A DNA stretch of 64,000 nucleotides from Arthrobacter gandavensis (GCF_015355785.1 NZ_JADKYW010000006.1:727982-791981); one strand, 5' to 3'. Counted from the first letter of the stretch, positions 24,782-36,591 are shown. Program-made: numbers and translations. The notes: generated by a model not told the origin, from the sequence alone.

Positions 24782-25735
24782 CTAATCCAGGGACCTGCCG
24801 GGATGCCGGCCGTACTGGGAAACCGGTTCGGGCAGGGTTCGTGCCAGGTACTGAAGTGCCGTACCTACGCCCATATCGATCTTGAGGTCAGCCAGGGAAT
24901 CGCCACGGGTCTGCCCGCGGTTGATGATAACCACCGGCTTATCCTCCTTGGCGGCATGCCGGACAAAGCGCAGGCCGCTCATGACGGTGAGGGACGAGCC
25001 GGCAACCAGGAGGGCTCCGGCGTCGTCCACTGCCGCATAGGAAAGGCGGACGCGTTCCTTGGGGACGTTCTCGCCAAAGTACACGAAATCGGGCTTCAGC
25101 ATACCTTCGCAAACCGGGCAGTCCGCGATGGTGAAGCCCTCAGTGTCAGTGATTTCGGCGTCGGCGTCCGGGGCGATGTCCCCGTTCCCGGCTACCCGCT
25201 CCAGGAACCCGGGATTGAGCTTCTCCAACAGCCTGGCGATGCCTTCCCGGGTATAGAGCGCTCCGCAGGAAAGGCACAGCACCCGGTCGTACCGTCCGTG
25301 GAGGTCAATGACCCTGATACTGCCGGCATCACTGTGCAGCCGGTCCACATTCTGCGTGATGACCCCGGTGAGCAGGCCCCGCTCCTCCAGATGGACCACG
25401 GCCTCATGGCCTGCGTTAGGTACAGCGTGGCGAAGATGGTGCCAGCCCACATGGTTGCGCGCCCAGTACCGCTGGCGCAGCACCGGGTCCCCCACGAACT
25501 GCTGGTAGGTCATGGGATTCCGGGGCGGTGCGTCCGGGCCCCGGTAGTCCGGAATCCCCGAATCAGTGCTGAGCCCTGCGCCGGTGAGCAGGGCGATTCT
25601 GCGGCCGGCAAGCAGCTGGGCAGCCTGGTCCAGCTGGCGGCGTTCGGCTGCGGTTGGATCTGCGGAGACGTCGGCGGCATCCCTGGTCACGAATCCGGTG
25701 AGCCCCGTTCCCGGCGGCACAGGCTGGTGGGTCAT
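24782..25735 (-). CDS. Sir2-family NAD-dependent deacetylase/deacylase
   Basis: This 317-residue sirtuin removes acyl groups from lysines with NAD. Motifs in order are GAGLSTDSGIPDYRG (NAD binding), ITQNVDRLH (catalytic region), the LHG catalytic His, and two zinc Cys pairs, CLSC and CPVC, the second followed by KPDFVYFGENVP. The start is ATG 25735, one base after the AhpE-like stop, so it is coupled to the peroxiredoxin gene. The insert between the Cys pairs is long and acidic. In an acetyl-CoA-rich neighbourhood it might control metabolic enzymes, but substrates are not shown. Confidence 0.93.
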   Translation of the reverse strand: MTHQPVPPGTGLTGFVTRDAADVSADPTAAERRQLDQAAQLLAGRRIALLTGAGLSTDSGIPDYRGPDAPPRNPMTYQQFVGDPVLRQRYWARNHVGWHHLRHAVPNAGHEAVVHLEERGLLTGVITQNVDRLHSDAGSIRVIDLHGRYDRVLCLSCGALYTREGIARLLEKLNPGFLERVAGNGDIAPDADAEITDTEGFTIADCPVCEGMLKPDFVYFGENVPKERVRLSYAAVDDAGALLVAGSSLTVMSGLRFVRHAAKEDKPVVIINRGQTRGDSLADLKIDMGVGTALQYLARTLPEPVSQYGRHPGRSLD

Positions 25736-25736
25736 G

Positions 25737-26222
25737 TCAGTTCCGTTCTCCGGCAGAGAGCGCCGAGAGTGCCTGAAGATAGTCGCCGGCCCGGCGTGGT
25801 TCGTCCGGGCCGGACCGCAGGATCCGTGTGATGAGCCCGTCCGCTCCCGCGATGAAGCTGGACCTGCCTGCCATGCCCCGGCTTTCCTCGAAGACTCCGA
25901 AGGCTTTGGCTGCGGCGCCGTGCGGCCAGAAGTCCGACAGCAGGTCGAATCCCCAGCCTCTCTCCGCCGCCCAGGCCCGCAGCGAGTACTTCGCGTCGCA
26001 GGACACGGCCAGCAGCCTTGCGCCGGCTGCGCTGAATTCGGGCTGCAGGCCGGCAAGCACCTCGAGTTCCCCTGAGCAGACCCGGGAAAAGGCGAAGGGA
26101 TAGAACACCAGCACGGCGGGAGCCCCTGCCAGGTCCTCGGACCGCACGGTCTCGCCGTACTGGTTGGGCAGCGCAAAGTCGGGAACCGGATCCCCGATGC
26201 CGGGGATCCCGGCTGCAGGCAT
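25737..26222 (-). CDS. ahpE: AhpE-like one-cysteine peroxiredoxin
   Basis: A 161-residue thioredoxin-fold peroxidase. The peroxidatic Cys is C49 in YPFAFSRVCSGEL, fitting the PxxxS/TxxC motif and the AhpE subtype of M. tuberculosis (Rv2238c). A second Cys in LLAVSCD exists, but the usual resolving position is absent. The start is ATG 26222; TTG one codon upstream is less likely. It sits between DUF3052 and sir2 with 9 and 1 bp gaps, an operon whose first two genes match the order Rv2239c-Rv2238c. Confidence 0.92.
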   Translation of the reverse strand: MPAAGIPGIGDPVPDFALPNQYGETVRSEDLAGAPAVLVFYPFAFSRVCSGELEVLAGLQPEFSAAGARLLAVSCDAKYSLRAWAAERGWGFDLLSDFWPHGAAAKAFGVFEESRGMAGRSSFIAGADGLITRILRSGPDEPRRAGDYLQALSALSAGERN

Positions 26223-26231
26223 CAAGAGCGG

Positions 26232-26651
26232 TTACTTCTTCCGGCGGCTGACCAGGCGCGTCGCTGCCCAGTCGCGGCTGACTCCCGGCGACGTCGTGAC
26301 GTGCAGGCCGGCAGTCGGCGCTGCCTCCTCGATGTCGGCAGGCGGAACATAGCCCTCACGGCCGGACTTGGGAGTCAGGACCCAGACCACGCCTCCGTCG
26401 TCGAGCGTGGTCAGTGAATCGACCAGCGCATCGACCAGATCGCCGTCGTCCGAACGCCACCACAGGATGACGCCGTCAACTACCTCGTGGTCATCTTCAG
26501 TGAGGAGCTCGCCACCGGACAGGTCTTCGAGATCCTCACGGAGATCAAAGTCCACGTCTTCGTCGTAGCCGAATTCCTGAATCAGGTCGCCGTCTTTGAA
26601 ACCCATTCTTTCCGCCACGTTCTTCTCCGTGACGGCATCGGCCTCGCTCAC
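26232..26651 (-). CDS. DUF3052 family protein
   Basis: A 139-residue acidic cytosolic protein with the actinobacterial DUF3052 pattern: an AERMGFKDGDLIQEFGYDEDVD N-terminus in its short form, a central VILWWRSDDGDL and a C-terminal SPGVSRDWAATRL. The start is GTG 26651 with AGGAGG eight bases upstream. It corresponds to Rv2239c, also next to ahpE and near aceE. Its biochemical role is not known. It is the first gene of the DUF3052-ahpE-sir2 operon. Confidence 0.9.
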   Translation of the reverse strand: MSEADAVTEKNVAERMGFKDGDLIQEFGYDEDVDFDLREDLEDLSGGELLTEDDHEVVDGVILWWRSDDGDLVDALVDSLTTLDDGGVVWVLTPKSGREGYVPPADIEEAAPTAGLHVTTSPGVSRDWAATRLVSRRKK

Positions 26652-26955
26652 TTCACTCCTCCTGGTTGACTGCATAAATACAAGGGAATCACATCTTGGC
26701 CGGAACTGCCCTTTTCCTGACTCAAGGGAACACCTTTAACCGGCAAGCTTCAAGGGTTCCCAGTCCACCGGCAGGCCTTCCCCGGTGAAGGCTACGCAAG
26801 GCGCGGCGGCCGGTCTACAGTGGCTAGAAGGACACGCTCGGCGGTACCCGCGGCGCGTTAGTCCCCCGGCATCCGGCCGAAAGCGGAAGGCATCCGGCAG
26901 GTTCAGGACCCCGCAGCGGCAGGTTCCAGGCACCATCTGTGCATAGGAGAGTTTC
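26652..26955. other. Divergent promoter region between DUF3052 and aceE
   Basis: These 304 bases hold no gene. TACAGT at 26816-26821 is the best -10-like site for aceE, with only a weak TACGCA 17 bases upstream. An inverted GGGAAC/GTTCCC pair separated by about 23 bases lies in the left half (around 26725-26760). No riboswitch fold or terminator is recognised. Confidence 0.4.
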
Positions 26956-29694
<2,739 letters not shown>

Positions 29695-29804
29695 CCGGGC
29701 TGCCGGACTCGTCCCTCGGCGTAATGGACCAGCAGGCGGTCGAGTTGTAGCCTTCACACAAAATGGAGGTTGGTCAGCGAAGGCCGTAAGCTTCGAGGAT
29801 GCCA

Positions 29805-31028
29805 GTGACCCGCACAACGCCACCAGCAGCGGCGGCACCGGAGAACGGTGCCGACCCGCTTATCCTGGAACGGCTCAAAGCCAACATCGGGAAGCTCTCA
29901 ACGGCCACGCTGAAGCAGCTTGATCTTTCCCTGCCCTGGTACCGGGGTCTCCGCCCGGATGAACGTTCCGCGCTGGGGATGGTGGCACAGAAAGGCATCG
30001 CCTCCTTCGTAAACTGGTACGAACGGCCCGCCTCCCCGGCCTGGGTGCTCAGCGACGTTTTCGGCACCGCCCCCACTGAACTGACGCGCGCCATCAGCCT
30101 GCAGAAGGCCCTTTCCCTGATCCGTGTGGTTGTTCAGGTGGTGGAAGACCGGGTACCCGAGCTTGCCGCGGGATCGGTGCAGGGGCCGCTGCGCGAGGCC
30201 GTCCTGCGGTACTCCCGTGAGGTCGCCTTCGCCGCCGCGGACGTCTACGCCCGCGCCGCCGAAACCCGCGGCGCCTGGGACACCCGGCTCGAGGCACTGG
30301 TGGTCGATGCGATCCTGCGGGGTGAAAGCTCGGACGCCCTGCGCTCCCGGATCGCTGCCGTCGGCTGGACTTCAACGGCAGGCGTAACGGTGATCGTGGG
30401 CAGCTCCCCCGCTGATCCCAGCCCGTCCTTCGTTAACGAGCTGCGCCGGGTGGCCGGGCGGCTTGCCGAAGACACGCTGGTGGGCATTCAGGGCGACAGG
30501 CTGATCCTGGTACTGGGCGGCATGAGTGAGAAGTCCGGCGCACTGGCCCGGCTGTCGGATCTTTTCGGCGCCGGCCCGGTCGTCTACGGCCCGCCGGCGG
30601 ATTCCCTCGTGGACGCCGGGCCCTCGGCCCAGGCAGCGTTCGCGGGCCTCACTGCAGCGCGCGCCTGGCCCGCGGCCCCCCGCCCGGTGGCTGCCGACGA
30701 CTTGTGGCCGGAACGGGTGATGTCCGGGGACGATTCAGCCCGCAAAGCCCTGGTCCGCAGCATCTACCGCCCGCTGCTCGCCGCGTCCAACGGCCTCGCG
30801 GAAACACTTTCCGCCTACCTATCGCTCGGCCATTCCCTGGAGGCAACCGCGCGGGAGCTCTTTGTCCACGCCAACACGGTCCGGTACCGGCTGCGGCGGG
30901 TCTGCGACATCACCGGCTGGGATCCGATGCTCCCCCGGGAGGCGTTCGTCCTGCAGACCGCCCTGGTTGTGGGGCGTCTCGCACCGGCCGGCAAAGCAGT
31001 CCCCGAGCGTCCTGCCGCCCGTTCCTAG
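29805..31028 (+). CDS. fasR: PucR-type regulator of fatty acid synthesis (FasR)
   Basis: About 407 residues: an N-terminal helical region, a central GGDEF-like/sensor region and a C-terminal PucR helix-turn-helix (HSLEATARELFVHANTVRYRL). Such a gene precedes fabD in Streptomyces (FasR, an activator) and M. tuberculosis (Rv2242). I favour GTG 29805 because GAGG at 29795-29798 lies six bases upstream; ATG 29799 directly abuts that GAGG. No acyl-CoA-binding TetR-like domain is present, so its ligand is unknown. Nested inverted repeats just before fabD are its likely binding site. Confidence 0.87.
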   Translation: MTRTTPPAAAAPENGADPLILERLKANIGKLSTATLKQLDLSLPWYRGLRPDERSALGMVAQKGIASFVNWYERPASPAWVLSDVFGTAPTELTRAISLQKALSLIRVVVQVVEDRVPELAAGSVQGPLREAVLRYSREVAFAAADVYARAAETRGAWDTRLEALVVDAILRGESSDALRSRIAAVGWTSTAGVTVIVGSSPADPSPSFVNELRRVAGRLAEDTLVGIQGDRLILVLGGMSEKSGALARLSDLFGAGPVVYGPPADSLVDAGPSAQAAFAGLTAARAWPAAPRPVAADDLWPERVMSGDDSARKALVRSIYRPLLAASNGLAETLSAYLSLGHSLEATARELFVHANTVRYRLRRVCDITGWDPMLPREAFVLQTALVVGRLAPAGKAVPERPAARS

Positions 31029-31074
31029 GCCCTTCCGGTGATCTTGCACAGGCGGGCCGCCCTTGTAGACTTCC

Positions 31075-31115
31075 TACAATGCCCCCGGGTGAGCTTGGTT
31101 CACCTAAACACCCGG
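31075..31115 (+). promoter_or_regulatory. Candidate fabD-operon promoter with nested inverted repeats
   Basis: TACAAT at 31075-31080 is a good -10. Immediately downstream CCGGGTG (31085-31091) and CACCCGG (31109-31115) form a 7-bp inverted repeat enclosing GGTGA/TCACC (31088-31092 and 31100-31104). The position suggests an operator for the FasR-like protein encoded upstream. No convincing -35 is seen. Confidence 0.45.
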
Positions 31116-31146
31116 TAAATCCGTCCCTCTTTGGAAAGCTTGTTAC

Positions 31147-32103
31147 GTGCTTGCAATCGTCTGCCCCGGCCAGGGGTCACAAACGCCAGGCTTCCTCGCT
31201 CCGTGGCTGGAACTGCCCGGGGTGCGGGAGCATCTCGAAGCGCTCTCCGAAACTGCGGGGCTGGACCTCGTGGCGCACGGCACCACCTCCGATGAGGAAA
31301 CGATCAAGGACACCGCCGTCGCGCAGCCCCTGATCGTTGCCGCGGGCCTCGTGGCTGCCCGCCAGCTGCTGGACACCGGTGCCCTCACCGCAGCGACCGT
31401 CGTCGCAGGCCATTCGGTGGGAGAAATCACCGCCTCCGCGATTGCCGGCGCCCTGACGGAAGATGATGCCCTCACATTCGTGCGGGAACGTGCCAACGCG
31501 ATGGCGCGTGCAGCCGCGGCAGCTCCCACCGGCATGAGTGCCGTGCTCGGCGGTGACCCCGACGACGTCGCGCAGGTCCTGGCCGGACTCGGCCTCACCG
31601 CTGCCAATGCCAACGGCGGCGGCCAGGTAGTAGCAGCCGGCACCTTGGAGCAGCTGGCTGGCCTTGCTGCCAATCCTCCGGCGAAGGCACGGGTCATCCC
31701 GCTGAAGGTCGCGGGAGCCTTCCACACCACTCACATGGAACCGGCCCTCAGCGTCCTGGAAGCGCTCCGCCCGTCCCTGTCCCCCGCAGAGCCCCTGCCG
31801 ACGCTGCTTTCGAATTACGACGGCGCCGCGGTGGTAAGCGGCGAAGCCAACCTGGACAGCCTCATCGCCCAGGTCTCCCGCCCCGTTCGCTGGGACGCGT
31901 GCATGGAAACCATGACAAGCGTCGGAGTCACCGGCATACTGGAGCTCCCTCCGGCCGGCACGCTGACCGGACTGGCCAAGCGGGCCATGCGCGGTGTTCC
32001 CTCGCTGGCCCTGAAGTCCCCCGATGACCTCGCCGCTGCCCGGGCCTTCGTGGCCGAACACTCGGGCGCAGCAGCAGTTACAACCCGAGAAGGTAATGCG
32101 TGA
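31147..32103 (+). CDS. fabD: Malonyl-CoA:ACP transacylase
   Basis: A 318-residue acyltransferase that loads malonyl groups onto ACP for chain extension. It has the QGSQ oxyanion motif near residue 10, nucleophile Ser in GHSVGE (about residue 98), and catalytic His in GAFHTTHM. The start is GTG 31147. Its stop overlaps the fabH start (GTGA), so the first two FAS genes are translationally coupled. The C-terminal tail is slightly longer than in E. coli FabD. Confidence 0.96.
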   Translation: MLAIVCPGQGSQTPGFLAPWLELPGVREHLEALSETAGLDLVAHGTTSDEETIKDTAVAQPLIVAAGLVAARQLLDTGALTAATVVAGHSVGEITASAIAGALTEDDALTFVRERANAMARAAAAAPTGMSAVLGGDPDDVAQVLAGLGLTAANANGGGQVVAAGTLEQLAGLAANPPAKARVIPLKVAGAFHTTHMEPALSVLEALRPSLSPAEPLPTLLSNYDGAAVVSGEANLDSLIAQVSRPVRWDACMETMTSVGVTGILELPPAGTLTGLAKRAMRGVPSLALKSPDDLAAARAFVAEHSGAAAVTTREGNA

Positions 32104-33161
32104 GCACGCCCACCCTGAAGCAAGCCCCCGTCAACGAGTTCAGCCGGATCCACGGCCTGGGAGCTTTTCGCCCGGACGTGATCGTTAGCAACGACGACGT
32201 GTGCCAGTGGATCGATTCCTCTGACGAATGGATCCGCCAGCGCACCGGGATCGTCACCCGCCACCGTGCGGACAAGGGCACCTCCGTGGTGGACATGGCC
32301 GAGCTGGCCGGGCGCGATGCTCTGTCCCATGCCGGCATTGAGGGAGCGGAGCTGGACGCCGTCATCGTTTCCACGGTCACCCACCCCTTCGCCACACCGT
32401 CGGCAGCTGCCCAGGTTGCCGACCGGCTGGGCGCCACTCCCGCTCCCGCTTACGACGTTTCAGCAGCCTGCGCAGGCTACTGCTACGGCATTGCCCAGGC
32501 AGATGCCCTGGTCCGCTCCGGCGCCGCAAAGTATGTGCTGGTGGTCGGCGTCGAGAAGCTCTCCGATTTCATCGACAATACCGAGCGCACCATTTCCTTC
32601 CTGCTCGGTGACGGCGCCGGCGCCGTCGTCGTCGGGCCCTCCGACACTCCCGGAATTGGTCCGTCGGTCTGGGGGTCGGACGGCAGCAAGTCCGGTGCGA
32701 TCGGCATGACGCACTCAATGCTCGAAATCCGCGAGCTCTCACTGGCCGCCGACGCGGATGGCGAACTGCCGGCCTCCGTGCTGGCCGAGCGTGAAACAAA
32801 GCTGTGGCCCACCCTGCGCCAGGATGGCCAGACCGTCTTCCGCTGGGCCGTCTGGGAGATGGCAAAGGCAGCGCAGCAGGCCCTGGACGCGGCCGGGGTG
32901 AGCGCTGAGGACCTCTCGGCCTTCGTTCCGCACCAGGCGAATATGCGGATCATCGATGAGATGGCCAAACAGCTGAAGCTGCCTGAGTCCGTGGTGATCG
33001 CCCGGGACATCGCCGATGCCGGCAACACGTCCGCAGCCTCGATCCCGCTGGCAACCCACCGGCTGCTCGCCGAGCACCCCGAACTCAGCGGAAAGCTCTC
33101 GCTGCAGATCGGCTTCGGTGCCGGGCTGGTCTTCGGTGCCCAGGTAGTAGTCCTTCCCTAG
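32100..33161 (+). CDS. fabH: Beta-ketoacyl-ACP synthase III
   Basis: A 353-residue thiolase-fold enzyme that starts fatty acid chains from an acyl-CoA primer and malonyl-ACP. The triad is Cys in SAACAGYCYG, His in PHQANMRI and Asn in DAGNTSAAS. Actinobacterial FabH usually accepts branched primers, consistent with iso/anteiso chains in Micrococcaceae. The start is GTG 32100, overlapping fabD by 4 bp. M. tuberculosis lacks fabH at this locus, so the order here is the Streptomyces one. Confidence 0.96.
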   Translation: MSTPTLKQAPVNEFSRIHGLGAFRPDVIVSNDDVCQWIDSSDEWIRQRTGIVTRHRADKGTSVVDMAELAGRDALSHAGIEGAELDAVIVSTVTHPFATPSAAAQVADRLGATPAPAYDVSAACAGYCYGIAQADALVRSGAAKYVLVVGVEKLSDFIDNTERTISFLLGDGAGAVVVGPSDTPGIGPSVWGSDGSKSGAIGMTHSMLEIRELSLAADADGELPASVLAERETKLWPTLRQDGQTVFRWAVWEMAKAAQQALDAAGVSAEDLSAFVPHQANMRIIDEMAKQLKLPESVVIARDIADAGNTSAASIPLATHRLLAEHPELSGKLSLQIGFGAGLVFGAQVVVLP

Positions 33162-33241
33162 TTTGCAAGACCACACCGCCCGAGGCGGTTGGAAAAACCC
33201 ATACCGGTCCAGCACCGGAACCAACGAAAAAAGGAGCCCCC

Positions 33242-33487
33242 ATGGCTAGCAACGAAGAAATCCTGGCCGGTCTCGCCGAGATCGTGAACGAAGAAACCGG
33301 CCTGGCCCCCGAGGCCGTTGAGCTGGACAAGTCCTTCACGGATGACCTGGACATCGACTCCATCTCGATGATGACCATCGTGGTCAATGCCGAGGAAAAG
33401 TTCGGCGTACGCATCCCCGATGAAGAGGTCAAGAACCTCAAGACCGTTGGCGACGCCGTCGATTTCATCTCCAACGCCCAGGCGTAG
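33242..33487 (+). CDS. acpP: Acyl carrier protein
   Basis: An 81-residue acidic helical carrier. The phosphopantetheine attachment Ser is S40 in DIDSISMM (the usual DSL reads DSI). It shuttles intermediates between FabD, FabH and FabF encoded around it. Translation starts at ATG 33242 with AAGGAG eight bases upstream. A strong hairpin with a T-tract follows seven bases after the stop, which would give extra short transcripts for this abundant protein. Confidence 0.96.
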   Translation: MASNEEILAGLAEIVNEETGLAPEAVELDKSFTDDLDIDSISMMTIVVNAEEKFGVRIPDEEVKNLKTVGDAVDFISNAQA

Positions 33488-33493
33488 TTCGTG

Positions 33494-33523
33494 AAGGGCG
33501 GCCGCTGCGGCGGCCGCCCTTTT
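33494..33523 (+). terminator. Hairpin terminator between acpP and fabF
   Basis: A 12-bp perfect stem (AAGGGCGGCCGC and complement) has a four-base loop and is followed by TT. It lies inside the FAS operon and probably acts as a partial terminator, raising acpP over fabF. Confidence 0.85.
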
Positions 33524-33583
33524 CAGCACGACCCGCTGCACCAGCAACCAGGTGCGCCCCAAATTTTCCCGAGAGAGTGAATC

Positions 33584-34825
33584 ATGGCCCGCAAAGTAGT
33601 CATTACCGGCCTCGGCGCAACAACGCCGATCGGCGGAGATGTCCCGACCATGTGGAAGAACGCCCTGGTGGGTGTCTCCGGTGCCCGCACCCTCGAAGAC
33701 GACTGGGTCGAGAAGTACGCCCTTCCGGTCACCTTCGCCGCACGTGTTTCCACGCCTGCCACTGAGGTCCTCTCCCGGGTGGAAGCCAAGCGCATGGACC
33801 CGTCCACCCAGTTCGCCGTAGTTGCCTCCCGCGAGGCATGGGCCGATTCAGGGCTGGATGACGCCAAGATTGACCACGACCGGCTGGCTGTGTCCTTCGC
33901 CACCGGCATCGGCGGTGTCTGGACACTGCTTGACGCCTGGGACACTCTGCGCGAGAAGGGCCCGCGCCGGGTCCTGCCCATGACAGTGCCCATGCTGATG
34001 CCGAACGGTCCGGCTGCTGCGGTGAGCCTGGACCTGGGTGCCCGTGCCGGTGCGCACACGCCGGTTTCGGCCTGCGCCTCCGGCACGGAGTCACTGCACC
34101 AGGGGCTGGAACTGATCCGTTCCGGCAAGGCGGACGTCGTCGTCTGCGGCGGAGCCGAAGCTGCCATCCACCCGATGCCGCTGGCGTCCTTCGCCTCGAT
34201 GCAGGCGCTCTCCCGGCGCAACGACGATCCCGAACGCGCATCGCGGCCTTATGACAAGGACCGCGACGGCTTCGTCATGGGCGAAGGTGCCGGCGCCCTC
34301 GTCCTGGAGGCCGAGGAACACGCACTGGCCCGCGGCGCCCGAATCTACGCCGAACTGGCAGGTACAGCGGTCACCGCCGACGCGTACCACATCACTGCCC
34401 CGGACCCCGAAGGCCTCGGTGCCACCCGCGCACTGAAGGCAGCTATGTACGATGCCCGGGCACAGGCAGAAGACGTGGTCCACGTCAACGCCCATGCCAC
34501 CTCCACGCCGGTGGGCGACAAGCCCGAGTACACCGCGCTGAAGTCGGCCCTGGGTGCCCACGTGGACAACGTGGCGGTCTCCGCTACCAAATCCCAGACC
34601 GGCCACCTGCTGGGCGCATCCGGCGCCGTCGAAGCCGTACTGACGGCCATGGCCGTCTACACACGGCAGGCGCCGGCGACGATCAACCTGGACAACCAGG
34701 ATCCCGAAATTCCCCTGGACGTGGTGACGACGGCCCGTGACCTGCCCCAGGGTGACATCGTGGCCCTGAACAACTCGTTCGGCTTCGGCGGCCACAACGC
34801 CGTCGTGGCGCTGCGAAGCCACTAG
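33584..34825 (+). CDS. fabF: Beta-ketoacyl-ACP synthase II
   Basis: A 413-residue condensing enzyme that elongates acyl-ACP with malonyl-ACP. Catalytic Cys in SACASG, His in NAHATSTPVGD and His in KSQTGHLLGASG are all present, the Cys-His-His set of KAS I/II. ATG 33584 follows GAGAGAG. It is the last gene of the cluster and ends at a long terminator. It may also have its own promoter in the 60 bases after the acpP hairpin. Confidence 0.96.
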   Translation: MARKVVITGLGATTPIGGDVPTMWKNALVGVSGARTLEDDWVEKYALPVTFAARVSTPATEVLSRVEAKRMDPSTQFAVVASREAWADSGLDDAKIDHDRLAVSFATGIGGVWTLLDAWDTLREKGPRRVLPMTVPMLMPNGPAAAVSLDLGARAGAHTPVSACASGTESLHQGLELIRSGKADVVVCGGAEAAIHPMPLASFASMQALSRRNDDPERASRPYDKDRDGFVMGEGAGALVLEAEEHALARGARIYAELAGTAVTADAYHITAPDPEGLGATRALKAAMYDARAQAEDVVHVNAHATSTPVGDKPEYTALKSALGAHVDNVAVSATKSQTGHLLGASGAVEAVLTAMAVYTRQAPATINLDNQDPEIPLDVVTTARDLPQGDIVALNNSFGFGGHNAVVALRSH

Positions 34826-34831
34826 TTCCGA

Positions 34832-34876
34832 CAGCGAAGAGGCCGGGGCCCTGACTGGGCCTCGGCCTTTTCGCTG
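34832..34876. terminator. Terminator after fabF
   Basis: A long imperfect hairpin (CAGCGAA...GGGCCC with GGGCC...TTCGCTG) with a five-base loop and TTTT within the descending arm ends the FAS operon. It may also serve the convergent DUF3145 gene. Confidence 0.85.
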
Positions 34877-34908
34877 CGGAAGAATGTTGCGGAGCGTGCT
34901 CCGAAGAG

Positions 34909-35412
34909 TCAGCCCACCTGGTGGAGCCAGCGCACGGGCGCACCGTCTGCGGCGTGCCGGAAGGGCTCCAGTTCGTCGTCCCAGGCTTCGCCGAGTGCCA
35001 GCGAAAGTTCGTGGTAGACGGCGGCCGGGTCACCGGCCCCGTTTTCGTAGGCATAACGGATGCGGTCCTCGGAAACCATGATGTTGCCGTGCACGTCGGT
35101 GGTGGCGTGGAAAATGCCGAGTTCGGGGGTGTGCGACCAGCGGCTTCCGTCGGCGCCCGTGCTGGGTTCTTCGGTGACCTCGTAGCGGAGGTGGGCCCAG
35201 CCGCGCAGCGCCGAGGCGAGCAGCGATCCGGTGCCCTGGGCCCCGGCCCATGCCAGCTCGGCCCGGACCATGCCGGGAGCCGCGGGCTGTGGGGTCCACT
35301 CAAAATCCGTCCGCTTCTCAACGACGGATTCGATGGCCCACTCAATATGAGGGCACAACGCAGAAGGGGCTGAGTGCACGAACAATACGCCGTGCGCCAT
35401 CACAACAGTCAT
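34909..35412 (-). CDS. DUF3145 family protein
   Basis: A 167-residue protein of the actinobacterial DUF3145 family, recognised by GVLFVHSAPSALCPHIEWA near the N-terminus and the WDDELEPFRHAADGAPVRWLHQ C-terminus in outline. The start is ATG 35412 with GGAGG five bases upstream; the frame is open 15 codons further without a ribosome site. It is often found beside FAS II genes, as here, which hints at a lipid-linked role, but no function is established. Confidence 0.88.
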   Translation of the reverse strand: MTVVMAHGVLFVHSAPSALCPHIEWAIESVVEKRTDFEWTPQPAAPGMVRAELAWAGAQGTGSLLASALRGWAHLRYEVTEEPSTGADGSRWSHTPELGIFHATTDVHGNIMVSEDRIRYAYENGAGDPAAVYHELSLALGEAWDDELEPFRHAADGAPVRWLHQVG

Positions 35413-35540
35413 TCCATCCTCCGTAGCTGTAGGTGCGTCTTCCCCAACGACCTGCATGGACGGGATGGTTCCTGAAGTTCCAAGCCCTGAAGCTCTCGTG
35501 GCCTGCAGACTCTTAAGCTGCCAGCGTGAGACCTAGCATC

Positions 35541-35570
35541 ATTGTGCCGCATGTTACCCAATTACGCCAA
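35541..35570 (-). promoter_or_regulatory. Candidate promoter of DUF3145 gene
   Basis: On the minus strand TTGGCG (35565-35570) and CACAAT (35541-35546) are separated by 18 bases, each matching four of six consensus positions. The -10 lies in a GGCACAATG word also found upstream of rplS and rpsP. Confidence 0.4.
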
Positions 35571-35622
35571 TGAAACTACTTGGTTGTAAGTGATGCCCTC
35601 GCTGTGACGGTCTTAGTTGCGT

Positions 35623-36591
35623 CTAGGCCCTGGGGTGCGCCTGCTGGTAGCTCTTGCGGAGCCGGTCCACGGAGACGTGCGTGTAAAGCTGCGTTGTGGC
35701 CAGGCTGCTGTGCCCCAGTAGCTCCTGCACGCTGCGCAGGTCGGCTCCTCCATCCAGGAGATGGGTGGCAGCACTGTGGCGAAGGGCGTGCGGCCCGCTT
35801 GCCGATGTGTCTCCCAGCGCCTCGAAGAGCGCTGCCGTGACGCTACGGACCTGGCGCTGGTCTATCCGTCCGCCGCGCTGGCCGAGGAACAGGGCGGGGC
35901 CGCTGGCGGCCCGGGCCAGTGCCGGGCGGCCGCGCCGCAACCAGTCGTCCACGGCGAGCGCAGCAGGCAGTCCGTAGGGCACGGTCCGCTCCTTGTTGCC
36001 CTTTCCCACGACGCGCAGGGTCCGCCTGTCCTGGTCCAGGTTGTCCACGTCCAGTCCGGCCAACTCCCCCACCCGGAGACCCGTGGCGTAAAGCAGCTCC
36101 ACCAGGGCACGGTCCCGCAGAGCCAGGGCGTCTCCCTCAGCTGCTGCCGCGGCGAGGGTTTCGAACAGGACATCGATCTGCGCCGGTCGGAGTACTCCGG
36201 GGAGGGTTTTGGTCCGTTTGGGGGCCTTGAGCCGCAGCGCGGGGTCGGCAGGTATCAGTTCCTCCCGCAGCGCCCAGCCCGTGAAGGAGCGTGCGGTGGC
36301 CGCCCGCCGGGCGATGGTGGCACGGGCCTGACCCGAGTCGCTCAGTTTGCCGAGCCAGCTGCGCAGGACGGACAGGTCAATCTCGGGGAGACTGGTGAGT
36401 CCGAGTCCGGCGGCAAAGTCCAGGAGCGAACTGACGTCGCCTTCGTAGGCCCTGACAGTGTGCTCCGAGCGCCCGCGCTCCGAGGCAAGGTAGCTGCAGA
36501 AACCTTCCAGGGCGCGGGAGTACTCCGCCGGACGTACAGCCGGTGGCTGGGTATGACCGCCGGCTGAACTGGCGCTACTTGAGTTGCCCAC
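35623..36591 (-). CDS. xerC: Tyrosine recombinase XerC
   Basis: A 322-residue site-specific recombinase for chromosome dimer resolution. It has an N-terminal SAM-like core-binding domain and a C-terminal catalytic domain with Arg in TGLRVGEL, Lys in GKGNKERTV, the HxxR in [12 protein letters not shown], His in LGHSS and the nucleophile Tyr in TQLYTHV. The start is GTG 36591 with AGGTGG five bases upstream; the longer open frame to 36822 has no homology pattern. Its place next to dprA/comM marks it as the housekeeping XerC, not a phage integrase. Confidence 0.94.
   Translation of the reverse strand: MGNSSSASSAGGHTQPPAVRPAEYSRALEGFCSYLASERGRSEHTVRAYEGDVSSLLDFAAGLGLTSLPEIDLSVLRSWLGKLSDSGQARATIARRAATARSFTGWALREELIPADPALRLKAPKRTKTLPGVLRPAQIDVLFETLAAAAAEGDALALRDRALVELLYATGLRVGELAGLDVDNLDQDRRTLRVVGKGNKERTVPYGLPAALAVDDWLRRGRPALARAASGPALFLGQRGGRIDQRQVRSVTAALFEALGDTSASGPHALRHSAATHLLDGGADLRSVQELLGHSSLATTQLYTHVSVDRLRKSYQQAHPRA

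Noticed and set aside
35623-36591. XerC as a mobile-element integrase
   Set aside because: It sits in the conserved xerC-dprA-comM block, with no attachment-site repeats, tRNA target or phage genes nearby.
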